Assembly: GCA_028386065.3 (NCBI GenBank)
Contig: JAKUCV010002361.1
Location: forward strand, 62,001-126,000
DNA length: 64,000 nt
Direction of reading: 5' to 3'
Source of the DNA: Turnera subulata
Lineage: Eukaryota; Streptophyta; Magnoliopsida; Malpighiales; Passifloraceae
In this document: piece after piece, positions 25,277 through 37,015 of the stretch
Layout: the number at the start of each line of letters is the position of its first letter
Numbering within the stretch: position 1 is the stretch's first letter
The notes under the pieces: generated by a model
Databases searched by the model: none
The model's input: the letters and a program-made list of their open reading frames with translations, nothing else
What the model was told of the DNA's origin: nothing
Program-made: the position numbers and the translations under genes

Positions 25277-26255
25277 CGATCAAGAAACCAAAGAAATTGC
25301 AGAAGCTTAGGAACAGAGGCAAAAACCCAGTTTCAAGGAAGAACACGATTTCTGCAGCTTTGTTCCCAACCGGATGCTTTTCTTCGTTTTTGTTGTTTCT
25401 GCAATTTTGAGTATGCACTGAACAAACCCTCTTAGGTTGAAGGAGTGAACATGTCTATGATTTTACAGTAATAAATTGCTCATCTTATGCTCTAAACCTG
25501 TTTTTTCTTGTTTTGGTTGTTGCACACTTGATATATTTTTGAGTTCTGGCCAAACCCTTGCATGATGATAGATAGCTAGGTGAAGGACCGGAAAGAGAAG
25601 CCATAGTTACTGGAACCACATCAACCCACCCTTAGTTTCTGGCTTTTGACAGGAGTTAGGAATTAATTTAGGAATTAACCTCAACACCAAGTCTTAATCC
25701 CCTTGGTTTGACCGATGCGAAAGCATTTTGATGAGTGAGACTCTCGGGATGAACATGTAAGTGAAAACAAGTGGGTTCAGTATAGGTTGAGAGCGCCTGC
25801 AAGAGCTAATCTTATAATCGATTTTGAGTTGTCCACAGGCTCAACACTGGCTCAGCCTGTGGCAGCACAGTCGAAAAGAAAATTCCATTTTAATCTGATT
25901 CTTGATTGATTATTGAGAAGCTTATTCTAATCAAGTAGCAGCTTAGTGAAGGACCGAAAGGAGAAGCCAAGTATGCTAGACCAACAATAGTTAGCCTTCA
26001 CTCCCTAGCTGTTCAAAAGAAGATAGGGAGAAACTATGGGAAAACATGCCCCAACACCAAAATTCACCTCTAAGTGGACGTCTATTCTAGTGACAGGGGG
26101 TAGATGGAAGCTTAGGGAACTATCAATAAGATCGAAAGGCGTTGGTAGTACATTAGGTCGGGAGCCCCTTCAAGACATCTTATTAATTATAGGCCGTCAA
26201 ACAGGCTCAGCCTGTTGTGAGGCTGTTGAGCAATTTAAGGCATGAAACAGGACAT
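25277..26255 (+). repeat. 3' LTR of the coding-less Athila-like element, continued
   Basis: Resumes the LTR interrupted at 4906. No gene is seen. Two near-copies of GAAGGACCGGAAAGAGAAGCC occur near 25583 and 25950, in a wider diverged duplication. The LTR end is not reached: the sequence is broken at 26255 by the Tat LTR. Confidence 0.6.
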
Positions 26256-27846
26256 TGTGAATACCCGACCTAAAATCACTTGGACCTATTCACCTAATCC
26301 TTTCACCTTCTTCTTCGGGTCAATCCCATAATATTGGAGTCGCCACCTAAGTTTTATTAAGGACAAAACTTGGGAAAAAACCTTATTATAACTCCTTTAG
26401 GCTACATGGTCATGGTGAACCAAAGTTATGGGATCGGGGGCTCGTCATAGATGGGAAGATGTTAGGCCCCATCCATGTTGGGTCGAGACTATGTGCAATT
26501 ATGAAATGCAAGTGTGCCTGGTGCAAGTGTGCAGGTGTGGAAAGTAAAGAGAAGGGAAGAAGAAGAAGATTTGGCTTGCATCCCGTTGTAAGACCGAGAT
26601 TACCTACGTACCCGAGTGATCGGGGTCAAAGCCAAGTAGTTCTAAACATGGCATAAATTGGCCACTTGCATCATTAAAAGCATCAGCATGTATTCAACAA
26701 AGATCAATCAAAAGAGAGGGTTTAGTGTTACCTCTTGTAGTCCTCATCTAGCTCCTTGCAATGGGTTGAGTTCTACATCTACCTTCTTGTCGCTTCTAAG
26801 CTCTATGGTTGATCCTCTTCTTGACCTCTCCTTGCTGAACCACCGCTGATGTCTCCCACGAATATCCTCCAGAGTTTCTGCCTAAAGAATGTATTTCTAG
26901 GCTTGGAGAAGTAGAGTTTCTCCAAGTACTTAAGGCTTATAGGTGTGTATGTGAGAAAAGTGTCCCTTGAAATGTGTGTAAAGGGCCCTATTTATAGTAC
27001 TCTAGGAAGCCTAGGGGCGTGGACCTGTTTAATGGTGAAGATTATTCCCGAAAATCTGGTCTAAAACCGCGTAGGATCGAATTAGGAACAAAATCGGCGA
27101 AAATCGGAGATTCTGGGTACCTATAACCGCCGCTGCCGGCGGTCATCCTTTGGATGACCACCAGTGCAGGCGGTCATGTGGGGATGACCGCCAGCACCTG
27201 GCGGTCGTTGCGAGAGACCGCCGGTCACCCCGCGTGTCCCCCATTCTTTCCTTTTTCGGCCTCCGATCCCCCTAATTTAGCCCTGATTTGATCCTACTGT
27301 GTAACTAACCCCTAATCAACCCAGAATCACTCAATTACTTGACTATCACTCCCCCTAAATCATTCCATAACAGATTGATTACACCTTAATGCCTATTTCA
27401 TACTAAATTATACCAAAAACAACATTTCTACATAAATGATGATTTAGCACTGATTTTCCACGAAAATCAGAGCTAAAATTATCCTGCAGGAAATGGGTTA
27501 ATGGGCTGGGTAAACTCTGGAGAATCCATTTACTTGGACCTTTAAACCCATTCCTAACCCAAAAATAAATCATCTCAATATAATTGGGTTAAAAACAACT
27601 AAAAGAGCCCAAGTAATACAATGAAATGTATTTTAATGTGAATAAACCTTATTATATATTTTACCCTAAGATTAAATCATCTTATTAATCCTAAGGTTTA
27701 GATGCACAAAGGTTTAGATTACCAAAATACATTAAATTCTTATTATATCTTAACTCAAAATCAGATCATCTCACTAACCTTAAGTTAAGCATGTTTTGGA
27801 ATTTAGTTTTAGTAAAATATTCGTGGGTCAAATTTGGGTGTTCACA
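26256..27846 (-). repeat. Tat 3' LTR
   Basis: 1591 bp from TGTGAATACCCGACC to GTTCACA. TATAAATA on the minus strand at 26996-26989. Upstream of this TATA box (27126-27227) lies an array of GACCGCC/GGCGGTC hairpins. The adjoining internal sequence reads ACGAGGGGCATC into the LTR on the minus strand, a polypurine tract, which marks this as the 3' LTR. Confidence 0.88.
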
Positions 27847-28269
27847 GATGCCCCTCGTTGATGAGTCCTTGGGAACTAAGGACGAAACAACGTAAGACAG
27901 GAACCACAAAATTTGAATGATGAATGTGCGGCGCGTGTCAAGTTTTGGAGAATCCCATGCTCCTCTCCAGGAATCATCTCATCCTAGAGCTTTGAGGGAC
28001 GGGCCCTCGGATTCTGGGAATCACTGTATCCCAGGTCTTGGGAATCATCTCTTCCCGAGGTGATAGAATCATCTCATCTATCAGGTGGTCGACAAGAAAT
28101 ACTCCCATCCTCGTCAGTTGGGTTTTGACATGGGAATCATCTCATCCCAAGTCTCGAGAATCATCTCATCCCGGGTTGATAGAACTAGGTTGTCAACATG
28201 GAATACTCTCATCCTTGTCAGCTGGGTTTTGACGATATAATTATCTCATCTATCAACAAGGAATACTCC
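27847..28269 (-). repeat. Tat 3' noncoding region with tandem ATCATCTC repeats
   Basis: PPT at 27847-27860. From about 27960 the sequence is made of repeated GGGAATCATCTCATCCC-like units and a larger diverged duplication (about 28019-28131 and 28132-28269) sharing GTCAG(T/C)TGGGTTTTGAC. Many units are partial palindromes (GGGA...TCCC). No gene. Copia A interrupts the array at 28270. Confidence 0.75.
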
Positions 28270-29762
28270 TGTTAGTGTAATGTCCAAAAGCCAATCACTG
28301 GATGATTATATAGTCATGTATATTTATTAAGGTTTTATTCTAATAAATATGTTTATCAGTGATAAACGCTTGCACATATTTATAACCTAAGAATATTTTA
28401 TATTCTTAAAATGTCCCTAGTCGATTATTATTATGGATGGGTTGTAACAATAAATTAAGAATAGCGTATGTTGAGAATTATATGAGATATGAATTCTACA
28501 TAAGGGTACAAGTTAGAGAACTTGTGGACAGGACCAACCCGACATAAGAACACTACATGGACTGTTATATATTGTCATTAGTGGTTCTTATATGTATTGT
28601 CCTTAGACCTGAGATCATCAAGGTTCCCAACATGTGAGTTGTACACTTTGATATTACTCTTGGTCATTCGTAAATGATATAATGTGTAGTGGGTTTTGTA
28701 TGATCAGGATGGGATTCGTCCAACCCATATAACGGGTATATTATCAGTTGGGCCCCTTGATAGAGTTGAACTGTAAATGCATGGCCATTTTCGGATTAGT
28801 GATATGGGGATATCATTTGTGTCCATTTTACACAGTTAACTCGGGGATCAAGAAACCTTAGATTAAACATATACGAGAATGACATATTCCATGTCTCGTG
28901 TTTGATCTTGATAATGAGACGAAAGGGTAATGACATTTTCCGAGGCATAATGAATCAGTACTGATCTTATCGTTTGGGTAGCATTGATGTGTTGCTAGAC
29001 ACCGGTCATTGTTTATATTTGTAAATAAGAGTTTACAATTTTTGCCAAACGTCACAAGTGCCTATAGGGTCACGCACTTAGAACTGTTGATTCGAGCTAG
29101 TGGTTAGACCATAGTTGGACCATGGTTCGACCAGGGTATTTAGCTAGTGGTTAGACCATGGTTGGACCATGGTTCAACCGGGTCGTTTGGGTTGATTTGG
29201 TTCATTAATTGCCAGGTTTTTGGACCAGAATTATTGCCCAAGATGATGTGTAATCCAATATATATGCTGATATATATGTTTAATGCAAAGTGGAAACATA
29301 ATGATGTATGTGATACATGATTAAAGATAAGGCACTATCATTATGCATGATGATGTTGGCCATTATCTTATTAACCTATGCATTAGATGTATATGAGGTG
29401 TGTGAGCAGATTTTTCAAACATTTGGAAGCTAAGCACACACACTTCATTTTGAGAGAAAACACATCAAACACTAGGCTCTCTCTCTCGGAAATTCTGCAG
29501 CTAGCACTGCAGTTCGAGAGTGCTCAGGTTGGTGATTGTGTGACGGTTGCTAGCAGTCATCGACGGTTCATGTGGATACCGTAGAGGAATCGGATTGTTG
29601 TCTGGTTCTTGCTGATTCGTCACTACAGTTGAGTGAAAGAACTCAACCAAATCTAGGTACGAAATTTTGTTATTTCGTTTACCCCGTTTCACATGGATCC
29701 TCCATTAGTTTCGGGTTCTTCGTTGTGCATTTGTCTCTTGTATGCATGCCCGGTTACTTACA
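28270..29762 (+). repeat. Copia A 5' LTR
   Basis: Starts TGTTAGTGTAATG, ends GGTTACTTACA. It contains short repeats of TGGTTGGACCATGGTT type near 29095-29195, which vary in number between the copia LTRs here. Confidence 0.88.
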
Positions 29763-29763
29763 G

Positions 29764-29776
29764 TGGTAGCGGAGCC
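29764..29776 (+). other. Copia A primer binding site
   Basis: TGGTAGCGGAGCC, one base after the LTR end, resembles the plant initiator-tRNA PBS (TGGTATCAGAGCC) with two changes. Copia C has the same variant, so the change is family-wide. Confidence 0.8.
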
Positions 29777-30048
29777 TCTTTTGAAACACTGAACCGAATT
29801 AGATGTTCATCTTGTTATATGTGATATAGCATAAACATGATAGCATATGTGATATGTTGAATTTCAATTTTGTATACATGATACATGTTTAGGTTGGTGT
29901 TTGTCAAAAGTGTTTTGACAATGAATGCTTGATTGGTATGTGATATCAATCAAGGTGTTCATGGAAGTAAGTCGAAAGAGTTGAACAAGGAAAAATCGAT
30001 TGTCGGTTTTTGTATGGAATGATTGTCGTTTTAGTACAGCAAGGCCAC

Positions 30049-30700
30049 AACATCGATGTTTGTGAGACAAACATCGATGTTCACATGAGTTTTGCCTTGG
30101 CCTGATCTTCCAAACATCGATGTTGTGTGACAAACATCGATGTTCCCATGACGAGTGGCATTGGCAGAACTCTCAAAACATCGATGTTCAAGAGTTAAAC
30201 ATCGATGTTCTGGAGCACTGCCAAATTAGTTTGAGATGGCAGAACTCTCAAAACATCGATGTTCAAGAGCTAAACATCGATGTTCTAGAGCACTGCCAAA
30301 TTAGTTTGAGATTCTAGAATTCTCAAACAACGATGTTTAAATGTTAGACATTGATGTTTAAAACTACTGCCAGAAATATTGAACTTCCAGAAACTTCAAG
30401 ACATCGATGTTCACAAGTTAAACATCGATGTTATTGAGCTCTGCCAAGTAGTTTGGAGTTCCAGATTCTCAACAACATCGATGTTCAATGTTAAACATCA
30501 TTGTTCATGAGCTCTGCCGAAAGGTTTTGAGTTCCAGAATTCTCAAACATCGATGTTTAAGAGCTAAACATTGATGTTCAAGAGTCAGACATCGATGTTC
30601 AAGAGTTAAACATCGATGTGCTTGAGCACTGCCAAGTAGTTGGGAGAATCTGATTCTCACAACATCGATGTTCAATGTTAGACAACGATGTTCTTATGTA
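30049..30700 (+). repeat. Array of the 12-bp palindrome AACATCGATGTT in the copia A leader
   Basis: Twelve perfect copies start at 30049, 30070, 30113, 30133, 30177, 30198, 30252, 30273, 30421, 30474, 30546 and 30661. At least eight one- or two-base variants lie between them. Copies tend to come in pairs about 21 bp apart (start to start), separated by longer spacers with their own repeated phrase (AGCACTGCCAA). The array lies in the untranslated leader between PBS and gag. ORFs over it, on either strand, encode repeated peptides and are not thought to be genes. Confidence 0.95.
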
Positions 30701-31262
30701 TTTTTGGTTTCCAAATTTACACAACATCAATATATGATTTATCAAGAACATGCATACGATGTATAGGAATAATATATTGATGTAAATATTAAGTTCCTCT
30801 TGTGTTGCCTTCCAAGATAAGCACTCATCATTACTTAGATCAATACTTGGTAGGTTTTGCCAAAGCAAGGTGCCAATATTTATCCTAGCAAGGTGCGACG
30901 GGATAATTGTAATACGTGAACTGCTTGTTATGGGTTGAACTTAACTAGGTCATCTCAATAGGATTGAGGACTCAGAGGCAAGGAGTTGAGCTAAGTCTAT
31001 GAGATAGACAAGTACAAGTGTTGTTCACTCAACTATCCAAGAGTTACATGAGATGTAATTGACAAGAGTTGTCTACCTAAATAACTATGATATAAGTGAT
31101 CAGCCAAAGCTGACTTACCTTGTAGTGAAATATGGATCTTGGCCTACTTATAATTATCTTGATTTATATAGTAGGAGCATCATTTAATAAAATTCCTTGT
31201 TAAATGATTTTATGTATACATGACTCTTATTTGTGTGAGTTGATCAATGTTGTAGAGTTATC

Positions 31263-33095
31263 ATGGCATAAAATACTAGTACACAATCTCTGCGATCGGT
31301 CCTTGAGAAGGAAAAGCTGAATGGGAATAACTTCCTAAAGTGGCGTCGCAATTTGAGGATAGTCCTCAAACAAGGAAAGAAGTTGTATGTCCTTGAAGGG
31401 CCCGTTCAAAATATACTGGCGCCTAATGCTCCTAGGGCAGAAAGGGATGCTTACAAGAAGCATATTGATGATGCATTGGATGTTACATGCCATACGCTTG
31501 TCACCATGGACTCTGAGCTTCAGAAGCAACATTAGAACTTGGGTGCGCTCGATATGATCGAACACCTGAAAATGCTCTTTGAAGACCAAGCTAGGCATGA
31601 GAGGTATGAGACCTCAAAGGCATTGTTCCAATGCAAGATGGCTGAGTCATCACCAGTCAGGCCTCATGTGCTCAAAATGATTGGATACATTGAGAGCCTT
31701 GAGGGTCTGGGTTTTCCTTTGTAGAAAGAGTTGGCTGTTGACCTAGTCCTGCAATCGTTGCCGGATAGTTACAGCCAATTTGTCATGAATTTCAATATGA
31801 ATCATCTTGACAAATCCTTGTCTGAGTTGCTTAACACGTTGGCAACAGTTGAGCAACAGATGAAGGCAAATAAATCCAACAACATATTGATGGTTGGAAA
31901 TAGCAAAGGAAAGGGAAAAAGCAAGAAGAAGAAATCTGCCAAAAAGTTTGGTTTATCTTCTTCACATGTACTGAAACCCAAAGGTGGTATTGCAAAAGAA
32001 GGTCAATGTTTCCATTGCAACAAACCTGGCCATTGGAAACATAACTGCCCTATTTACCTTGAAGAGGTGAAGAAACAGAAGGGAAGTAAGACTTCCACTT
32101 CATGTATTTTTGTTATAGAGGCTAATATCTCTATCTCTGCATCATGGGTATTAGATACAGGGTGTGGTTCTCACATTTGTGTAAATGTGCAGGATCTGAG
32201 AAAGAGTAGAATATTAGCAAAGGGTGAGATAGACTAGCGCGTTGGAAATGGAGCAAGAGTTGCTGCATTAGCCATGGGAACTTACTATCTATCCTTACTG
32301 AGTGGTTTGGTTTTAAAACTTGACGATTGTTATTATATGCCTACCATAAGCAGGAATTTGATTTCTGTTTATTGTTTGGACAAGAAAGGTTTTTCATTTG
32401 TAATAAAGAACAATTTTTGTTCCATTTATTTCAATGATATTTACTATGGTGGTGCATATTTAAGCAATGGTCTGTATGTTCTAAACCTAGAAACACCAAT
32501 CTATAACAATAATACGAAGAAGGTTAGATTAAACGATTCTAATGAAACGTATCTCTAGCATTGTCGATTGGGCCATATAAACGAGACTCTTATTTCTAAA
32601 CTCCATAAAGATGGACTTTTAAACTCATTTGATTTTGAATCATACGAGACATGTGAGTCATGTTTATTAGGCAAAATGACAAAGGCTCCTTTTACTGGTA
32701 AAGGTGAAAGAGCTACGGACTTGTTAGGTCTTATACATTCTGATGTATGTGGACCTATGTCAACACAGGCTAGAGGTGGTTTTCAATACTTCATTACATT
32801 TACTGATGATTACAGTAGATATGGCTATGTGTATCTTATGAAACACAAGTCAGAATCCTTTGAAAAGTTCAAAGAATTCAAGAGTGAAGTACAGAATCAA
32901 CTCGGCAAGAGTATTAAAATGCTTCGTTCTTATCGAGGAGGTGAATACTTAGACCGAGATTTTCTTGATCATCTAAAGCAATGTGGTATTGTATCACAGC
33001 TTATTCCACCAGGTACGCTTCAATGGAATGGTGTATTTGAAAGGAGGAATAGAACTTTGTTAGACATAGTTCGTTTCTATGATGTGTCAAGCTAA
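31263..33095 (+). pseudogene. Copia A gag-protease-integrase part (broken)
   Basis: Gag starts at ATG 31263, but the third codon is TAA. The same frame then runs to 33095 with TAG codons at 31533, 31722, 32235 and 32556. Recognisable parts: copia gag (LNGNNFLKWRRNLRIVLK), zinc knuckle CFHCNKPGHWKHNC, aspartic protease WVLDTGCGSHIC, the integrase HHCC finger (HCRLGHINE to CESCLLGK) and integrase core (LIHSDVCGPM; WNGVFERRNRT). The second catalytic Asp of integrase is changed to Tyr (RSYRGGEY; copies B and C have RSDRGGEY). One extra T near 33076 shifts the frame into the RT part. Confidence 0.9.
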
Positions 33096-34944
33096 CCTTC
33101 TTTCTTTATTTTGGGGACATGCATTATTGAGTGCTGCATTTACACTTAACCGTGTTCCATCTAAATCGGTTGAAAAGACACCATATGAGATACGGACTGG
33201 GAAGCGTCCCAATTTGTCTTTTATGAGGATTTGGAGTTGTGAGGCTTTCGTGAGACAACAAGCATCAGATAAACTCGGCCCTAAATCAGACAAATGCCTC
33301 TTTGTTGCATATCCTAAGGAAACTAAAAGATATTATTTCTATAATCCCACAAAGCACAAAGTGTTTGTTGCTCGTACTGCTATTTTTTTAGAAAGAGAAT
33401 TTATTTCTAGAGAGATCAATGGGAGGAAAATAGAACTCGAAGAAGTTGGAGGTATTGAGGCTGAGATGGAACAAGAACAGAAACCACAAGTTGTTGTGGG
33501 TGAGAATCCTGTACCTGTAACACACGGACCGCGTAGGTTTGATAGGACTCGGTATGAGCCTGAGAGATATGGATTTCTTATGACTCATACTGGAGACATG
33601 ATGCTCATTATTGAGGATGAGCCCACTTCCTATCAGCAAGCTATTGCAGGTCCAGACTCTAAGAAGTGGCTAGAAGCCATGAATTCGGATATGGAATCCA
33701 TGTATGAAAACAAGGTATGGACCTTGGTTGATCCACCTGAAGGGGTAAAACCCATAGGGTGTAAATGGGTCTTTAAGAAAAAGACCGACATAGATGGTAA
33801 TGTGAGTACCTTTAAAGGGCGATTGGTTGCGAAAGGTTTCAAGCAAGTTCATGGCATTGACTATGATGAAACTTTCTCGCCAGTTGCAATGGTTAAATCC
33901 ATCCGGATTCTATTGGCTATAGCAGCATACCATGATTATGAGATATGGCAGATGGATTTCATAACCGCTTTCCTTAATGGAAATCTTTTAGAGGATGTGT
34001 ACATGACACAACCTGAAGGTTTTGTCACTCCAGAGAATGCTAATAAGGTATGCAAATTGCAGAAATCCATTTATGGATTGAAGCAAGCTTCTAGGAGTTG
34101 GAATCTTCGTTTTAATGAAGTGATCAAAGAGTTTGGTTTCAATAAAAATGAAGATGAGCCATGTGTTTACAAGAAGGTTAGTGGGAGCACTATCGTTTTC
34201 TTGTTATTGTATGTTGACGACATTCTTCTCATTGGGAATGATATTCCGACACTACAGTCTGTAAAGACTTGGTTTGGAAAGAATTTCTCAATGAAGGACT
34301 TAGGAGAAGCTGCCTTCATGCTAGGTATAAAGATCTATAGAGATAGATCCAAAAGGCTTCTTGGACTAAGTCAAAGTACATATATTGACAAGGTGCTAAA
34401 GAGGTTTAGCATGCAAGATTCCAAGAAAGGTTTCTTGCCCATGTCACATGGCATATCTCTCTCAAAGAATCATTGTCCTAGTACATCTAAGGAGAGAGAG
34501 CGGATGAGTAAGATCCCTTATGCATCTGCAATAGGATCTATCATGTATTCCATGCTATGTACTCGTCCGGATGTCTCATATGCTTTGAGTGTCACAAGCA
34601 GATATCAATCTGATCCCGATGAAAGTCACTGGACAGCGGTTAAAAACATCCTAAAGTACTTGAGAGGAACTAAGGATGCATTCCTTGTATATGGAAGCGT
34701 TGATGAGCTTGTTGTAAAGGGTTACACAGATGCTAGCTTCCAAATTGACAGGGATGACTTTAGATCGCAGTCAGGTTATGTGTTTTGTCTTGGAAGTGGC
34801 GCTGTTTGCTGGAAGAGTTCCAAGCAAGAAACAATCGCCGACTCTACAACTGTGGTTGTGCAAAGTTCCTTCTGAGAACTATGTACCAGATCCATTGACT
34901 AAGCCTCTCACACAGCGGAAGCATGATGGTCATGCTACATCCAT
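33079..34944 (+). pseudogene. Copia A integrase end-RT-RNase H part
   Basis: A 598-codon open frame (to 34875) covers the end of integrase, the RT (GCKWVFKKKTDIDGN, KGFKQVHGIDYDETFSPV, intact YVDDILL) and the first half of RNase H (GYTDASFQIDRDDF, WKSSKQETIADSTT). Directly after DSTT the sequence jumps out of frame to the C-terminal tail (KVPSENYVPDPLTKPL), so about 70 codons with the rest of the RNase H active site are missing. Copia C has the same junction. RT is the only enzyme in this copy whose main motif is intact. Confidence 0.9.
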
Positions 34945-34976
34945 TGGTATTTGATACATGGATGATTGGCTTTAGT

Positions 34977-34989
34977 GCAAGTGGGAGAT
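34977..34989 (+). other. Copia A polypurine tract
   Basis: GCAAGTGGGAGAT directly before the 3' LTR start; copia C has GCAAGTGGGTGAT in the same place. Confidence 0.75.
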
Positions 34990-36533
34990 TGTTAGTGTAA
35001 TATGCCCAAAAGCCAATCGTTGGATGATTGTATATAGTCATGTATATACATTAAGGTTATTCTAATAAATATGTTTATGAGATAAACGCTTGCACATATT
35101 TATAACCCTAGAATATTTTATATTCTTAAATGTCCCTAGTTGATTATTATTATGGATGGGTTGTAATAATAAATTAAGACTAGCGTATGTTGAGAATTAT
35201 ATGAGATATGAATTCTACATATGGGTACAAGTTAGAGAACATGTGGTCTGGACTGACCCAACATAAGAACACTACATGGAACGTTATATGATTGTCATTA
35301 GTGGTTCTTATATGTATTGTCCTAGACCTGAGATCATCAAGGTTCCCAACATGTGAGTCATATACTTTGATATTACTCTTGGTTATTCGTAACTGAGTAG
35401 ACCATAGTGTAATCATTGGGTATATGATAAGTGTCTAGTGGGTTTTGTATGATCAACATGGAATTCGTCCAACCCATATAACGGGTATATTATTAGTTGG
35501 GCCTCTTGATAGAGTTGAACTGTAAATGCATGACCATGCTCGGAATATGTGATATGGTGATATCATTAGTTTCCGTTTTGCACAGTTAACTCGGGGATCA
35601 AGAAAATTAGATTAAACATATACGAGAATGACTTATTCCATGTCTCGTGCTTAATCTTGGTAATGTGACGAAAGGACGATGACATGTTCCGAGGCATAAT
35701 GAATCAGTACTGATCTTGTCGTTTGGGTAGCAATGATGTGTTGCTAGACGCCGCTCATTGTTTATAATTGTAATGAGATGTTACAATTATTGCCAAACAT
35801 TACAAGAGCCTACAGGGTCATACACTTAGAACTGTTGATTCGAGCTGGTGGTTGAACCATGGTTGGACCATGGTTCGTCCAGGTGGTTGGACTATGGTTG
35901 GACCGTGGTTGGACTATGGTTGGATCGTGGTTGGACCAAGATCGTTTTGGTTCACTAATTGTCTAAATTATTGAACCAGAATTAGTGATGTGATGTGTTG
36001 ATATATGATAATGCATTAGTGGTAGACAGGATAATGGGAATCATAATGATGATATTTGGTGGACCATTTTGTTGGTCATTATGTTGGCCATTGTCTCCAT
36101 TTACTTTATGCATTAGTGGGTGTGGATAATTAGATTTTCTTGCTCTTGCAATTCTGAGTTCTTGAGACTTGAGAGAGTTTTTCAGACTTGTAAGAACACA
36201 CACACTCCTTTCTTTGAGAAAGAATGAAAACACCACAAACAGAAGTTCTAGCTCCCGAAAGTCTGCAGCTAGCACTTTTGTTCGGGAGTGCTTGGGTTGG
36301 TGATCGTGAGACGATTGCTAGCTAGACATCGACGGTTCGTGTGGATACCGTAGAGGAGCCGGATTTCTTGTTAGGTTCTTGCTGATTCTACACTAAAGTT
36401 GGGTGAAAGACCTCAACCAAGCAAGGTACGAAAAATTGTTATTCGGTTTAGTTAGCTTCACTTGGATGCTCCATGAGTACCGGGTCTTTCCGCTGCATTT
36501 TGATTGTCAAGTTTCCATGCCCGGTTACTTATA
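34990..36533 (+). repeat. Copia A 3' LTR
   Basis: Starts TGTTAGTGTAATA and ends GGTTACTTATA, the final CA changed to TA. It contains an expanded TGGTTGGAC(C/T)(A/G)TGG repeat at 35849-35939. Its 3' third differs considerably from that of the 5' LTR. Confidence 0.85.
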
Positions 36534-37015
36534 GGTACATCCCTTTCTTTTTTCTCTCTTCTTTTTTATTTTCTCTCTCCCTAAAATTTCTCAGATTTTT
36601 TTCGAAATTCTTCGGGCGGGGCCCACACACTGCCGACCGGGCAGTCACGTGGATTAGTGACCGCCAAACACGGCGGTCTTGCATGGATGACCGCCTACAG
36701 TGGCGGGCTTCATGACATGACCGCCGATCGTGGCTGTCATGGCCCCTAGATCTTTCCTTTTCGGTCTTCAGGCCTGGTTTTTAGGGTTTTTACAAATTCC
36801 ACCGACCCTGGAGCAATATAAATAAAGCCTTGGGTACCCAGAGACCCTTATAACTCGTTAGAATCTCTTTCAAATACATCTAAAGTAGCGTTGAGTGAAG
36901 AATTCCGTGCTAGCGTGCTCCATTGGATAGCAACTGTCCCCTAAGCGCGTCTCCATGATTTCATGCTGTCAGGGCTTTCTGCCTTGTTTAACCTGGCTGA
37001 AGTAAGGATGAACAT
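36534..37015 (+). promoter_or_regulatory. Promoter region of the Tat antisense ORF, with hairpin array
   Basis: A pyrimidine-rich stretch (36540-36610) is followed at 36630-36745 by an array of GACCGCC/GGCGGTC inverted repeats spaced by TGGATG-type linkers. Next come CTTTCCTTTTCGG and a TATA box, TATAAATA, at 36817-36824. The ORF begins at 37016, leaving a leader of about 165 nt. The array and the CTTTCC block also occur in the Tat LTRs in the same orientation. Confidence 0.6.

Larger units (their letters stand above)
28270..36533 (+). mobile_element. Ty1/copia element A (Tork/TNT1-like)
   Basis: 5' LTR, iMet-type PBS, a leader with a palindrome array, one gag-PR-IN-RT-RNase H reading frame with five stops and one frameshift, a PPT and a 3' LTR. 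The order PR-IN-RT-RH identifies Ty1/copia. The LTRs differ at roughly one base in ten by eye, and the flanks (ACTCC at left, GGTAC at right) show no target duplication, so the element is old or its ends come from two copies. Confidence 0.88.

Noticed and set aside
30120..30317. ORF with repeated NIDVQELNIDVLEHC peptide
   Set aside because: It is produced by the AACATCGATGTT array; the frame is not kept across the array and both strands give similar repeat peptides.
30049..30700. CRISPR-like array in the copia leader
   Set aside because: The repeats are 12-bp palindromes with short irregular spacers inside a plant retrotransposon leader; there are no cas genes and no constant repeat-spacer geometry.
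28270..36533. Simple single insertion of copia A with target duplication
   Set aside because: Left flank ACTCC and right flank GGTAC do not match and the LTRs are clearly diverged, so a clean insertion could not be shown.
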